NCBI RefSeq assembly: GCF_001889025.1
Contig: NZ_CP018154.1
Coordinates: 920,501 to 984,500, forward strand
Direction of reading: 5' to 3'
DNA from: Sphingorhabdus lutea
GTDB taxonomy: Bacteria; Pseudomonadota; Alphaproteobacteria; Sphingomonadales; Sphingomonadaceae
DNA length: 64,000 nt
Under the pieces are notes generated by a model. That model was given only the letters and a program-made list of their open reading frames with translations, did not search any database and was not told the origin of the DNA. Positions within the stretch are counted from its first letter, which is position 1. Each line of letters opens with the position of its first letter. Both the position numbers and the translations under genes were made by a program. Below, piece after piece: positions 1 to 9,090 of the stretch.

Positions 1-135
1 AAGGCGCACATGCATGGCATCGGCATCGGCGGTGCTATGCACAGCGACGGTTTTAATGCCCATTTCATGTGCGGCGCGGTGGATACGAAGCGCGATTTCA
101 CCGCGATTGGCGATAAGGATTTTTTTAATAGCCAT
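1..135 (-). CDS. accC: Biotin carboxylase subunit of acetyl-CoA carboxylase (partial, N-terminus only)
   Basis: Only the first 45 codons lie in the window; the rest runs off the left edge. The translation starts [18 protein letters not shown], the N-terminus typical of biotin carboxylases (first strand of the biotin-carboxylase N domain, with the IANRGEIA signature). The enzyme carboxylates the biotin on AccB using ATP and bicarbonate in the first step of fatty-acid synthesis. It lies 24 bp downstream of accB on the same strand, so the two are very probably one transcript. The call rests on this short segment plus context. Confidence 0.93.
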   Translation of the reverse strand, partial: MAIKKILIANRGEIALRIHRAAHEMGIKTVAVHSTADADAMHVRL

Positions 136-159
136 TATTTTTTCCCAAGTCTGTATCGC

Positions 160-657
160 TTATCCCACCACCACTAATGGCTGGTCAAATTCAACCGGCT
201 GGCCATTATCGACCAAAATTTCTTTCACTGTCCCTGCGGCGGTGGCGGTAATGGGGTTCATCACCTTCATCGCCTCTACAATCAATAAAGTATCACCAAT
301 CGATATTTTATCACCAACATTGATAAACGGCGCTGCGCCCGGTTCGGCGGACAGATATGCTGTGCCAACCATGGGTGATTTTACTGCATTTGCATGGTCA
401 TTGGCGGGGGCTGCGGCCGGTGCATCGGCGACGGGTGCTGGCGTAGCGGGCGCTGCGGCAGGGGCCATCATGTGCATTTGCGGTGCAGCCTGCATCACGC
501 CGCCGCCGCGTGACACGCGGATTTTGCGGTCACCATCTTCGACCTCAATTTCGGTTAATCCCGTTTCGGCCAGCATTTCGGCCAGTTCACGGACGATTTT
601 TGTGTCAACCTGCATCGAACCGCTATTTTCTTTACCGCGATCATTTTTGCTGGACAT
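160..657 (-). CDS. accB: Acetyl-CoA carboxylase biotin carboxyl carrier protein (BCCP)
   Basis: This is the 165-residue biotin carrier subunit of acetyl-CoA carboxylase. The C-terminal biotinyl domain (about residues 90-165) carries VEAMKVMN, with the biotinylated lysine at 131. An alanine/proline-rich linker (about 52-90) precedes it, as in other AccB proteins. The N-terminal part (about 16-50) resembles the dimerisation region. The ATG at 657 has an AAGGAG ribosome site six bases upstream; an internal Met15 is possible but has less support. It sits between aroQ and accC in the usual alphaproteobacterial order. Confidence 0.97.
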   Translation of the reverse strand: MSSKNDRGKENSGSMQVDTKIVRELAEMLAETGLTEIEVEDGDRKIRVSRGGGVMQAAPQMHMMAPAAAPATPAPVADAPAAAPANDHANAVKSPMVGTAYLSAEPGAAPFINVGDKISIGDTLLIVEAMKVMNPITATAAGTVKEILVDNGQPVEFDQPLVVVG

Positions 658-723
658 ATGTTGCTCCTTGGCGAATTTTATATGTTAAGTTGAAATTATA
701 TTAAATTATTCATGTTGCTTTAG

Positions 724-1158
724 TCACAAGGACGCGGCCGCGTCTAGTGCAAGTTTATAAGAAAGCGAACCAAAACCCGAAATTGTTCCTTTTGCAGCCT
801 TTCCCACAAAGGATTTTTCGCGAAAATCCTCCCTTGCAATGGGATTGGACAAATGAACTTCAATCACAGGAATATTTATTGCCTTTATCGCATCATATAA
901 TGCGATTGAAACATGGGTTAAGGCACCGGCATTTAACAACACCGATTTTGCACCGCTTGCTGCTGCCTCATGTAACCAATCGACCAAATGCCCTTCATGA
1001 TTTGATTGGCGAAAATCAATTTCATATCCCAAATCACGGGCATGATCGTCCAACATGGCGGCAATATCATCCAAAGTTTCATCGCCATAAATTTCCGGTT
1101 CCCGCATTCCCAATAAATTGAGATTCGGCCCATTAATGACAAAGATGGTCATGCTCAT
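724..1158 (-). CDS. aroQ: 3-dehydroquinate dehydratase, type II
   Basis: The protein of about 144 residues catalyses dehydration of 3-dehydroquinate to 3-dehydroshikimate in the shikimate pathway. It opens with the type II signature FVINGPNLNLLG, followed by an Arg (19) and the catalytic Tyr (24) in EPEIYG. Later it has the conserved RQSNHEG, NAGALTHVS and EVHLSNP blocks, the last with the catalytic histidine. The frame is open further upstream to 1239, but that extension is not family-like, so the ATG at 1158 (or the one two codons later) is chosen. It is followed by accB and accC on the same strand. Confidence 0.96.
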   Translation of the reverse strand: MSMTIFVINGPNLNLLGMREPEIYGDETLDDIAAMLDDHARDLGYEIDFRQSNHEGHLVDWLHEAAASGAKSVLLNAGALTHVSIALYDAIKAINIPVIEVHLSNPIAREDFREKSFVGKAAKGTISGFGSLSYKLALDAAASL

Positions 1159-1335
1159 TTGGCGCGCCCCATTCCATAAAAATATAAATTTAATGGCACA
1201 AATAGGAAAAAGCGTGACAGGATGCTTGCCAGTCGCCACCGCCTATCCCTATATGAACCCAGATATCATCAACCGTAAACCGCAAAGAATAAAAAAGCGA
1301 GACGAAATAATATAATTGGATAAGGAAATTTGAAA

Positions 1336-1545
1336 ATGGCCGATGCCAAAATTATCTTAAATGGGGAGGAATATTGGATTAACTTGCCCAGTAATTTGAC
1401 CGATTTATGCGAAAAATTACAGCTTGATCCGTTAAAAGTGGCCATAGAGCATAATCGGGAAATTGCGCCGCGATCATTATTTTCCCAAATCACCTTGTCC
1501 AATGGGGATGAAATTGAAATTGTGCATTTTGTGGGCGGCGGTTAA
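1336..1545 (+). CDS. thiS: Sulfur carrier protein ThiS
   Basis: A ubiquitin-like protein of 69 residues ending in Gly-Gly-Gly, the C-terminal glycine tail that is thiocarboxylated to carry sulfur for thiazole formation. The residues before it (NGDEIEIVHFVGGG) match the ThiS consensus. The ATG at 1336 has AAGGA nine bases upstream; a TTG six bases earlier would sit too close to that site. It precedes thiG by about 55 bp and probably shares its transcript. No thiamine-pyrophosphate riboswitch was recognised upstream. Confidence 0.93.
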   Translation: MADAKIILNGEEYWINLPSNLTDLCEKLQLDPLKVAIEHNREIAPRSLFSQITLSNGDEIEIVHFVGGG

Positions 1546-1601
1546 TAGGCTCTGCACCATAAACGAAAAAAATATAATATTGATATAAATTGAAAGAGAC
1601 G

Positions 1602-2399
1602 ATGATGACGAGCGCAACTGATAATTTGCAAAAGGACCAATGGAGCGTTGCGGGCCGCACTTTTAACAGCCGCTTAATCGTCGGAACTGGGAAATATAAG
1701 GATTTTGAGCAAAATGCGGCGGCGGTCGCCGCATCGGGCGCCCAAATTGTGACCGTGGCCGTGCGCCGCGTTAACGTGTCCGATCCCAAAGCGCCCATGT
1801 TAACCGATTATATCGATCCTAAAAAAATCACCTATTTGCCCAATACGGCAGGATGTTTTAACGCCGAAGACGCGATTAGGACATTGCGCTTGGCACGTGA
1901 AGCTGGCGGATGGGATTTGGTGAAATTAGAGGTATTGGGCGAGGCAAGGACATTATATCCCAATATGCGCGAAACATTAACCGCGACCGAAACATTGGCA
2001 AAGGAAGGTTTCCTGCCCATGGTATATTGTGTTGATGATCCGATTGCCGCCAAACAATTGGAGGATGCGGGCGCGGTGGCGGTCATGCCGCTGGGTGCGC
2101 CAATTGGTTCGGGACTTGGCATTCAAAATCAGGTGACAATAAGATTGATTGTCGAGGGGGCATCTGTTCCTGTCCTGGTTGATGCGGGGGTTGGCACGGC
2201 CAGCGATGCAGCCGTCGCGATGGAGCTGGGCTGTGACGGGGTGTTGATGAACACCGCCATTGCAGAGGCAAAAGACCCGATAATGATGGCCCGCGCCATG
2301 AAATTATCCGTCGAATCGGGGCGGCTCGCCTATCTTTCAGGGCGTATGGGACGGCGCAAATATGCCGATCCGTCCAGCCCCTTGGCTGGCCTGATATAG
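1602..2399 (+). CDS. thiG: Thiazole synthase ThiG
   Basis: This enzyme forms the thiazole phosphate moiety of thiamine from 1-deoxyxylulose 5-phosphate, dehydroglycine and ThiS thiocarboxylate. The TIM-barrel protein of about 265 residues shows family blocks: [10 protein letters not shown] near the N-terminus, VKLEVLG with the Schiff-base lysine (about residue 108), [22 protein letters not shown] and [12 protein letters not shown]. The tandem ATGs at 1602/1605 are the likely starts; a TTG at 1590 is less likely. It follows thiS. Other thiamine genes are not in the window. Confidence 0.96.
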   Translation: MMTSATDNLQKDQWSVAGRTFNSRLIVGTGKYKDFEQNAAAVAASGAQIVTVAVRRVNVSDPKAPMLTDYIDPKKITYLPNTAGCFNAEDAIRTLRLAREAGGWDLVKLEVLGEARTLYPNMRETLTATETLAKEGFLPMVYCVDDPIAAKQLEDAGAVAVMPLGAPIGSGLGIQNQVTIRLIVEGASVPVLVDAGVGTASDAAVAMELGCDGVLMNTAIAEAKDPIMMARAMKLSVESGRLAYLSGRMGRRKYADPSSPLAGLI

Positions 2400-2425
2400 T
2401 TTCACCATCAACTTTATAGCCGTTC

Positions 2426-2486
2426 ATCGGCACATTTTTACATTTCATCATGTTGTTTGTCGAAGCAGCGATGATGATGTGCCGAT
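2426..2486. repeat. Long imperfect hairpin between thiG and the UrcA gene
   Basis: Perfect 10-base inverted arms ATCGGCACAT (2426-2435) and ATGTGCCGAT (2477-2486) enclose a second pair CATCAT (2446-2451) / ATGATG (2471-2476). A transcript could form a two-part stem with a bulge on the 5' side. There is no T run after it, so it is not a canonical terminator. It could protect or process the thiG 3' end, or be a dispersed repeat. Only the symmetry is seen; function is unknown. Confidence 0.4.
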
Positions 2487-2594
2487 TGTCGAAACCCGCT
2501 GTTAAAATGGGGCAATTTTGCGCATTTTATAAATGCAGGCGGGTGACAACCAAGTTCCCTACTTCTTAACATCGCCCGTCTGCTTCTTCTCCCA

Positions 2595-2609
2595 AAGGCA
2601 TGATGCCTT
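2595..2609. promoter_or_regulatory. 15-base palindrome in the leader of the UrcA gene
   Basis: AAGGCAT-G-ATGCCTT is a perfect 7+1+7 palindrome ending about 20 bases before the start codon of the UrcA-family gene and just before its ribosome site. It could be an operator or a short leader stem-loop. No regulator is assigned. Confidence 0.35.
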
Positions 2610-2629
2610 GATTAAAAAAGGAAATGCAG

Positions 2630-3007
2630 ATGAAAAAAATTGGATCAAAATTAAGCGCTTTGGCAATTATCGGATGTGGCGGAACGTCTCTTGCTCTCTC
2701 GCCCGTTTATGCGCAGCAAGACAGCATGTCAGCGGTCAATATTTCCTATGCCGATTTGGATTTGACCAGCAAAGCGGGCCAAGAAGCAATGGATAATAGA
2801 ATTTATGCCGCGTCTAAGAAAGTTTGTGGTTTGTCCGGCGCAAATGGCAAAGAAAGCCTGAAAATACAAAGCGCGCGCCGCGATTGTCAGCAAATTGCCT
2901 ATAAACAGGCAAAGGTGAAGGTGACCATTGCCATTGCACAAATGAAAAATAATCAGGACGAGAAAGACCAATTTGCGTCAAATAAAGCCGTGATAGTCGG
3001 CAATTAA
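2630..3007 (+). CDS. UrcA family secreted protein
   Basis: A 125-residue exported protein of unknown function. The N-terminus MKKIGSKLSALAIIG... to VYAQQ is a cleavable Sec signal peptide. The mature part has the UrcA pattern: SYADLDLTSKAGQEAMDNRIYAASKKVCG, then a second cysteine in SARRDCQ, so one disulfide is likely. The family is abundant in Sphingomonadales and related orders, often in many copies, and no biochemical role is established. The start at 2630 has AAAAGGA upstream and begins with the lysines of the signal peptide; the ATG two codons earlier is less favoured. Confidence 0.85.
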   Translation: MKKIGSKLSALAIIGCGGTSLALSPVYAQQDSMSAVNISYADLDLTSKAGQEAMDNRIYAASKKVCGLSGANGKESLKIQSARRDCQQIAYKQAKVKVTIAIAQMKNNQDEKDQFASNKAVIVGN

Positions 3008-3032
3008 TTACCATAAATCATGGATAATATAT

Positions 3033-3058
3033 GGGCGGTTTTCACCGCCCTTTTTTTT
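3033..3058 (+). terminator. Rho-independent terminator after the UrcA gene
   Basis: Stem GGGCGGT / ACCGCCC with a four-base loop, followed directly by eight T residues. It lies 25 bp after the UrcA stop codon and 15 bp before the stop of the convergent response-regulator gene. Confidence 0.92.
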
Positions 3059-3073
3059 CGCAAAAAATATAGA

Positions 3074-3820
3074 TTATTTACCGGCAAGTTTTTTCACATC
3101 GGCCAGATATTTACGGCCAATGCGAATTGATTCATCATTATTTAATAACGCAAACCACACCCCGCCGCCCTCATGGCGCAGGCCGCGAATATTATCAGTG
3201 CGTATAATATGGCTGCGGTGAATACGTTGAAATGCCGCTGGATTAAGCCTTTCTTCCAAAGAGCTGATGGTTTGATGCAATAAATAGCTGCGTTCACCGG
3301 TGAACAGGCGCATATAATCGCGCTCCGCCTCAATCCGCCTAATATCATCGGCGGCCACGCGAATTAACTCGCTGCGGTGGGAAACCCAAAATTCCTGTGT
3401 ATATTTGTCATTTGACGGGGATGGGCTATCATTATCCTCTCCGATACTTTCGGCGGCGCGGCTAATTGCGCGGCCCAATCTTTCGGGGGCAACGGGTTTT
3501 AACACATAATCGACCACGTCAAGATCAAATGCTTCTAATGCAAAATTATCAAAAGCAGTGATAAAGATGATTTTGGGCTTTTTAGGCAACATGGCTATGC
3601 TGCGCGCGGCCTCTATCCCCGTCATGCGCGGCATGGCTATATCCATTAAAATTAAATCGGGCTCTAACGCCTTAATTTTTTCCAATGCTTCTTCGCCATC
3701 ATTGGCGGTGCCGACAATTTCCAATTCCTTTATATCGCGGCATAATAATTCCAATCGCTCCACGGCCAATGGTTCGTCATCAACAATGATAAGGCGGATA
3801 ATATCTTTATTTAACAACAT
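3074..3820 (-). CDS. LytTR-type response regulator
   Basis: A 248-residue DNA-binding response regulator of the LytT/AlgR type. The receiver domain (about 9-125) has the acidic pair in VDDEP, the phosphorylatable Asp60 in LILMDIAMP and the conserved lysine in YVLKPV. The C-terminal LytTR domain (about 145-245) contains FWVSHRSELIRV, AERDYMRLF, QRIHRSHIIR and IRIGRKY, typical of the beta-rich LytTR DNA-binding fold. It lies 10 bp downstream of a LytS-type histidine kinase, its probable partner. Target genes are unknown. Confidence 0.92.
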   Translation of the reverse strand: MLLNKDIIRLIIVDDEPLAVERLELLCRDIKELEIVGTANDGEEALEKIKALEPDLILMDIAMPRMTGIEAARSIAMLPKKPKIIFITAFDNFALEAFDLDVVDYVLKPVAPERLGRAISRAAESIGEDNDSPSPSNDKYTQEFWVSHRSELIRVAADDIRRIEAERDYMRLFTGERSYLLHQTISSLEERLNPAAFQRIHRSHIIRTDNIRGLRHEGGGVWFALLNNDESIRIGRKYLADVKKLAGK

Positions 3821-3830
3821 TTATTTACCC

Positions 3831-5003
3831 TTAATTTGGAAGAAGATTATTTTTATATAAGGCGATGGATAATATCACCTGATAGCCGCCATTTTCCATC
3901 GGGCCATAGGTCATATTGGCATCAGGGCCAAATCGCACTTCTAAACGGTCGCGTACATTGGCAAGGCCAATGCCATTGCTTTGTCGTTTTTGTTCGTCAT
4001 TTTGATGGGCGGGCTGTTGCTCTCCATCGTCGCTAATGATGATTTTGGCAAAACCATTATCGGTAAATGCGCGCACCGAAATTGTCACCGGACGGCGTGT
4101 GTTTGATACACCATATTTAATGGCATTTTCAATCAATGGCTGCAGGATTAAACCCGGCACGCGCAGATCGATTAAACCATCTTCTATATCAAAATGACAT
4201 ATTAACCGATCGGGATATCTTACCTTTTCAATTGCCAAATATAATTTTTGTAATTCCACTTCCTCGCCCAATGGCACTTCGTCTAGCGGGTCATTGGATA
4301 ATGAATGGCGATAAAAAGTGGACAGGTTCATAATCATCGCCTCGGCGCTTTGTTTGTCCCCGCGCATGACCAGCGCACTTAATGAATTTAACGTGTTGAA
4401 CAAAAAATGCGGGTTCACTTGATATCTTAATGACCGCAATTCGCTATCCTTTGCGGCCTGTGCCAAACGGGAAATGCGCCGTTCGGCAAGCCGGACCTCC
4501 TTGGAATAGCTTAACGCGATGAACATTAAAGCCCATGATATGATAAAGAAATAGCGACTAATCGCGATTTCTGCGATTTCCTGCCCCTTGGTCACGCCAA
4601 ATAATTCGCGCGCTTTTTTGGTCAATTCTTGATATTTTTGGGGATCATCAAACAGGCTGACCGGATCGTAAATATTAAACACCCAATAATTAAACACTGC
4701 AATCAATATGGCACAGGGAATGGCGCCTATAAATGCCGCCGAAATACGTTCATTTATTGCCTTGCGGTCAAAAAGCCGCAAAAATAAATATAGCATCCAT
4801 GTCAAAATAATACCCACGGCGGTAACGGTAAAACGGCGCATGGCCAATTCACCTTGTTGCGGAAAATCCATCACCGCAGAGCGCAAAGAGACGATTAACG
4901 CATAAAATAACCAAAATCCGATAATGGTCAGCAAGGCCAATTTATTGTCAACCAATGGCCTGTTCGACGTGCGTTTTTCCAATTTGGATAAAATTTTGTT
5001 CAT
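3831..5003 (-). CDS. Membrane sensor histidine kinase, LytS/AlgZ (His_kinase) type
   Basis: A 390-residue inner-membrane kinase. Four hydrophobic segments (about 23-41, 59-77, 87-109, 150-167) precede a short coiled region and the His_kinase domain with RYQVNPHFLFNTLNSLSAL; His199 is the expected phosphorylation site. The ATPase domain (about 290-385) has LILQPLIENAIKYGV (N box) and NGIGLANVRDRL (G box). It is transcribed together with the LytTR regulator downstream. The stimulus cannot be read from the sequence, since no known sensory domain is seen apart from the membrane region. Confidence 0.92.
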   Translation of the reverse strand: MNKILSKLEKRTSNRPLVDNKLALLTIIGFWLFYALIVSLRSAVMDFPQQGELAMRRFTVTAVGIILTWMLYLFLRLFDRKAINERISAAFIGAIPCAILIAVFNYWVFNIYDPVSLFDDPQKYQELTKKARELFGVTKGQEIAEIAISRYFFIISWALMFIALSYSKEVRLAERRISRLAQAAKDSELRSLRYQVNPHFLFNTLNSLSALVMRGDKQSAEAMIMNLSTFYRHSLSNDPLDEVPLGEEVELQKLYLAIEKVRYPDRLICHFDIEDGLIDLRVPGLILQPLIENAIKYGVSNTRRPVTISVRAFTDNGFAKIIISDDGEQQPAHQNDEQKRQSNGIGLANVRDRLEVRFGPDANMTYGPMENGGYQVILSIALYKNNLLPN

Positions 5004-5185
5004 AATGGCGACTATAAAAGAAAAATTCTAAAAATATGCATTTTTCACATATGCTGGTCGAACATTTGTCCGGCTTTGTCGAAACATTGAACGAAATTCA
5101 GGCATGAGCGGCAAAAAATAATGGTTAACCAAATGCTAATCATATTAAGCGATAAGCATATTTCATCGATATAAAAGGATGGGAT

Positions 5186-5722
5186 ATGCAAAAACGTCAG
5201 GAAAAAAATACAGGCGGGGTTACATTGATAGAAATAAAGGAATTTGCTTCCTTTGCTGCGGCAACGCAAAGATATATTCGCCGATCCCTTGATGTTGCAT
5301 TTGAACGTCATGATGCAGTTATTTTATGGTCGCGCGATAGGCAAGAGGCGGCCAGTATCAGCGCTCAAAAAAGCATTTATAAACGATTGCCGGAAATTCG
5401 CGCCTTAATTCCCGCCAGTGCATCAATTGAGGAAAGCGAAACTTTTTTAAGCCCGCTTATAACCTTGGCGGCATTTGACCTTGGCCAAAATCGTATCAAT
5501 AGTTTTTCGGCTTTTCGTTTTTTATATGAACGGTTAATCGGCGCAGAGGCGCGGCCATGGCTGCCTGCAATTTTTTGCGCGGCGGCATCTTTGCCGCATT
5601 TGCACCCCGATATGCGAAAAACATTGCTGCAATCGATTAGCGAAGCCGCCGCCACTGCAACCGGTTGGTCACGGCGCGAGCCTAGTTTCTATCCCGAATG
5701 GATTGAAAAATCTGGCCCTTGA
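5186..5722 (+). CDS. Hypothetical protein, 178 residues
   Basis: I do not recognise this protein. It is predicted soluble, without a signal peptide, and mostly alpha-helical, with alanine-rich segments. The segment from about residue 25 (ATQRYIRRSLDVAFERHDAV) looks like a charged helix. The ATG at 5186 has AAAGGATGGG upstream, supporting a real gene. It is convergent with trmB, with only eight bases between the stop codons, and faces away from the kinase operon. No function is proposed. Confidence 0.6.
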   Translation: MQKRQEKNTGGVTLIEIKEFASFAAATQRYIRRSLDVAFERHDAVILWSRDRQEAASISAQKSIYKRLPEIRALIPASASIEESETFLSPLITLAAFDLGQNRINSFSAFRFLYERLIGAEARPWLPAIFCAAASLPHLHPDMRKTLLQSISEAAATATGWSRREPSFYPEWIEKSGP

Positions 5723-5730
5723 AAATTATT

Positions 5731-6462
5731 TCATGCCGGTTTTTGATATCTAAAATACCATATTTCATGGCCCAATCGACGTGCCTTTGCCTCATATCTG
5801 GTTTGCGGCCAGCCAGAGGGGCGGTTTTGAAAATCCTGTGGCCCATTATTCAGCCATATAAATTTATCGCGGTTTCTTTGCATTACCATCAATGCATGGC
5901 GCACATAAATGGGATGATCGGTGCCAAACCGAAATTCGCCGCCGGCTTTTAATTTTTGATGGATAAGGCCCACTGGTCCGTCATTCATCATCCGCCTTTT
6001 CGCGTGACGTGCCTTTGGCCATGGGTCGGGGTGCAATAAATAGGCAAAGGACAGGCTTTCATCCGGCAACCTTTTCAATACTGATAAGGCATCCCCCATA
6101 TGCAGGCGAATATTGGCCAATGGCCCCATATTGTCATAATTTTCAATTTGCGGCAAAAGCTGCGCCACGCCGTTGATAAATGGTTCACAACCGATAAAAC
6201 CATGATCCGGTAACATATTGGCGCGATATGCCATATGTTCGCCCCCGCCAAATCCAATTTCAAAATGCAAGGGGCGTTCATCGCCAAATAATATTTTGCT
6301 GTTAATGTCGCCTTGTTCTGGCACGCTGATTTGTGGCAGCAGATTATCAAGCAAATATTGCTGACCCTCGCGCAATTTTTTACCCTTTGACCGACCATAA
6401 AGACGGTTTAGGGAAAGCGGATCGACCGCAATATCGGCTTCATTTTCATATTTATCAGACAT
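5731..6462 (-). CDS. trmB: tRNA (guanine-N7-)-methyltransferase
   Basis: A 243-residue SAM-dependent methyltransferase that makes m7G46 in tRNA. The Rossmann-type SAM site is LHFEIGFGGGEHMAYRA. Downstream are the TrmB hallmarks FAYLLHPDPWPKARHAKRR and GGEFRFGTDHPIY. The frame is open to 6567, but the sequence before MSDKYENE is unlike the family, so the ATG at 6462 is chosen. It lies near metK and lnt, the usual order lnt-metK-trmB in this group, but here a diguanylate cyclase on the other strand separates it from metK. Confidence 0.95.
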   Translation of the reverse strand: MSDKYENEADIAVDPLSLNRLYGRSKGKKLREGQQYLLDNLLPQISVPEQGDINSKILFGDERPLHFEIGFGGGEHMAYRANMLPDHGFIGCEPFINGVAQLLPQIENYDNMGPLANIRLHMGDALSVLKRLPDESLSFAYLLHPDPWPKARHAKRRMMNDGPVGLIHQKLKAGGEFRFGTDHPIYVRHALMVMQRNRDKFIWLNNGPQDFQNRPSGWPQTRYEAKARRLGHEIWYFRYQKPA

Positions 6463-6552
6463 AATTTGTCGAACCATTTTGCGCCAATTTTGGCAAGCAA
6501 AATTTACATTTGCATTAACCTTATTTTCGGCATTTGAGTTTAAATCATCATC

Positions 6553-7731
6553 ATGGACAAGTTTCAACTATTCCTCTTTTTGCTATTTTTCAGCTTCGCC
6601 GGCGTTTTTGCTGCGCTATATGCATATACGCGGGAGAGATCTGCGTTATTTTTATCGGCGACATTATTATGCGCCGTTTTGGCCGTTTTGCAGGAAACGT
6701 CCATTGGTTTAAGGCATATACATTCGCTTGACTTATTTGCCATTGGCGGGCTTTTTTGGTTCTCCAGCGTGGCTATCGCGCTGTCTGCTGCATCCTATGT
6801 CAAGGTGAAGCTGGATTTTAAGATGATTGGCATTATCAGCATTGCGGGCGGGTTTTGCGTTTATTTTGCATCAAAGGCTGCCATAGATGCGCCGCGATTA
6901 TTTTTAATTTTTGAGCTATGCTCCGCTGCGATAATCCTGTCTGGATTACGTACTTTACGTCTGGGAAATCAAACTTTTGTAAACCGTATTTTGCAAAGTT
7001 TTTTATGCATGGTCACCTGTATAAATTTGCTGCGCGTGTTGGTGGTTTATATAAATATGTCGCGCATGTCCGATGCACAGGCACATATGCTGCATCATGA
7101 TTTAATTTATTTTTCCACCGCGTTCATGGCGATATTGGCATCCAATCTTTATTTATTTTTAATGGCGTCGGTAAAAATAAATTTCCAACATCAATTGGCG
7201 GTGACCGATCAATTAACATCATTGTTAAACCGCAGGGGCATGTCCGAATTTATTTCTGAACAAGAAAATGAATATGGGGGGGAGATTTGGGAAGGCCGCG
7301 CCATATTGGTGATTGATATTGACCATTTTAAAGCGATTAACGATCAATATGGGCATTTTGTAGGCGACCGCATTTTGGCATCCATTGGCCAGATATTGCA
7401 AAATGTTTTGCAAATGCATGGCAAGGTGGCGCGGACTGGTGGTGAGGAATTTATGGTGGTGTTGAATAAAAATAGCAGCCCCATTGCCGAACAATTGGCC
7501 GAAAATGTGCGGGTTGCCATTGGCATGTTGAAACATGATATGTTGGGCCGAGGGCAAAATGTAACGGTCAGCATCGGCGCGGCCATTGGCCAAGAGGGCG
7601 AGGCGATAAAGCGCATTGTGCGCCGCGCGGATTTTATGATGTATCGTGCAAAATCACAGGGCCGCAATAAAGTGATTGTTGATCGGGTGGATTTTTCATT
7701 CTCGGTAAAGGGTATGGCGCATCAATCATAA
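6553..7731 (+). CDS. Membrane diguanylate cyclase (GGDEF)
   Basis: A 392-residue protein with about six or seven N-terminal hydrophobic segments (residues 1-210) and a C-terminal GGDEF domain (about 215-375). The domain has DQLTSLLNRRGM, the metal-site stretch VIDIDHFKAINDQYGH and an active-site GGEEF (296-300), so it should convert two GTP to cyclic di-GMP. The positions where an inhibitory RxxD site would sit read QMHG, so product inhibition through the I-site is not expected. The membrane part resembles no sensor I can name. It is inserted between trmB and metK on the opposite strand. Confidence 0.92.
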   Translation: MDKFQLFLFLLFFSFAGVFAALYAYTRERSALFLSATLLCAVLAVLQETSIGLRHIHSLDLFAIGGLFWFSSVAIALSAASYVKVKLDFKMIGIISIAGGFCVYFASKAAIDAPRLFLIFELCSAAIILSGLRTLRLGNQTFVNRILQSFLCMVTCINLLRVLVVYINMSRMSDAQAHMLHHDLIYFSTAFMAILASNLYLFLMASVKINFQHQLAVTDQLTSLLNRRGMSEFISEQENEYGGEIWEGRAILVIDIDHFKAINDQYGHFVGDRILASIGQILQNVLQMHGKVARTGGEEFMVVLNKNSSPIAEQLAENVRVAIGMLKHDMLGRGQNVTVSIGAAIGQEGEAIKRIVRRADFMMYRAKSQGRNKVIVDRVDFSFSVKGMAHQS

Positions 7732-7769
7732 CCCAAATCTGCGCAGAGAGTTTTGAAAATGCGCAAAAA

Positions 7770-7803
7770 ATATGCATGAAATAACCCTATATTCCATGCA
7801 TAT
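7770..7803. repeat. 9-base inverted repeat between the GGDEF gene and metK
   Basis: ATATGCATG (7770-7778) and CATGCATAT (7795-7803) form perfect inverted arms with a 16-base spacer in the gap between two convergent genes. There is no T run, so it is not a classical terminator, although a convergent-gene position would fit a transcription-end role. Confidence 0.35.
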
Positions 7804-7831
7804 CGACACTATAATTATGTTATTGGATTAT

Positions 7832-9043
7832 TTATCCAATGGCTTTTTTCAACTCATCTACCAAGTCCAATTTCTCCCATGGGAAGAAATCGCCCTCTGC
7901 CTTGCGGCCAAAATGGCCATAGGCTGCGCTTTTGCGGTAAATAGCTTTGTTCAATTGTAATTTGGTTCGAATTGCCTTGGGCGTTAAACCGCCTAGGGAT
8001 TCAAGGCTATTTATGGCATTTTCAATCGCCTCATTACTCACTGTGCCGGTGCCATGCGTATCAACATATAATGATAGGGGGTGCGACACCCCAATAGCAT
8101 AGGCCAATTGTATGGTGCACCTTGTTGCATATCCGGCGGCAACAATATTTTTTGCCAAATAACGGGTGATATAGGCCGCGCTGCGGTCAACCTTTGTGGG
8201 GTCTTTGCCGCTAAATGCGCCGCCGCCATGCGGTGCGGCCCCGCCATAGGTATCAACAATGATTTTACGGCCAGTTAAGCCCGCATCGCCATCTGGCCCG
8301 CCGATAACGAAGCTGCCCGTTGGGTTGATATGATATTGGGTGTCGTCGGATAATAAATGCGCGGGCAAAATTTGCGCCACGATATTTTTGACATAGGTGT
8401 GAAGTTCGGCCTCTTTATCGCCGGCATCATATCCTTCCTTATGCTGGGTGGACACGACAATTGCGGTTGCGGCAATTGGCACACCGTCAACATAGCGCAA
8501 TGTTACTTGGCTTTTGCTGTCTGGTTCCAAAAATGGCGCAGCCCCGCTATGCCTGTCAGCGGCCATTTGGGCCAAAATCTTATGGCTATAATCCAATGTC
8601 GCGGGCATTAAATCGGGGGTTTCATCGGATGCATATCCGAACATTATCCCTTGGTCGCCTGCGCCTTCATCTTTATTTTCTGCGGCATCAACGCCCTGTG
8701 CGATATGGGCCGATTGCGGGTGCAGATGGTTGGAAAATTCAAATGTTTCCCAATGAAATCCATCTTGTTCATATCCAATATCACGGACCACTTGGCGCGC
8801 GGTTTGTTCAATTTCAGCCTGAATACCGTCTGCCCAATTGCCATATTCATCCATAATATTGTTGCCGCGAATTTCGCCGGCCAACATCACGCGCTGTGTG
8901 GTCGTCATGGTTTCACATGCCACCCGCGCTTCGGGATCTTTTGATAAAAACAAATCAACAATAGCATCCGAAATTTGGTCTGAAACCTTGTCAGGATGAC
9001 CTTCGGATACGCTTTCAGATGTGAATAAATAGGTTGAGGGCAT
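7832..9043 (-). CDS. metK: S-adenosylmethionine synthetase
   Basis: A 403-residue cytosolic enzyme making S-adenosylmethionine from methionine and ATP. It begins [20 protein letters not shown], the conserved N-terminus with the ATP-binding GHPDK. Later signatures are [12 protein letters not shown] and [19 protein letters not shown], the P-loop-like region. An open frame extends to 9121 but is unlike the family, so the ATG at 9043 is used. It follows lnt by 47 bp on the same strand and is probably cotranscribed. No SAM riboswitch was recognised. Confidence 0.97.
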   Translation of the reverse strand: MPSTYLFTSESVSEGHPDKVSDQISDAIVDLFLSKDPEARVACETMTTTQRVMLAGEIRGNNIMDEYGNWADGIQAEIEQTARQVVRDIGYEQDGFHWETFEFSNHLHPQSAHIAQGVDAAENKDEGAGDQGIMFGYASDETPDLMPATLDYSHKILAQMAADRHSGAAPFLEPDSKSQVTLRYVDGVPIAATAIVVSTQHKEGYDAGDKEAELHTYVKNIVAQILPAHLLSDDTQYHINPTGSFVIGGPDGDAGLTGRKIIVDTYGGAAPHGGGAFSGKDPTKVDRSAAYITRYLAKNIVAAGYATRCTIQLAYAIGVSHPLSLYVDTHGTGTVSNEAIENAINSLESLGGLTPKAIRTKLQLNKAIYRKSAAYGHFGRKAEGDFFPWEKLDLVDELKKAIG

Positions 9044-9090
9044 GTTGAATCCGTTGAAAAGATATAAAGAAAAGTTTATGTGCGCTGCAC

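Noticed and set aside
1240..1335. Possible thiamine-pyrophosphate riboswitch before thiS
   Set aside because: The conserved CUGAGA and GAAC-CUGAUC-type boxes were not found.
9044..9090. Possible SAM riboswitch before metK
   Set aside because: The gap to lnt is only 47 bp and shows no riboswitch pattern; metK appears to be cotranscribed with lnt.
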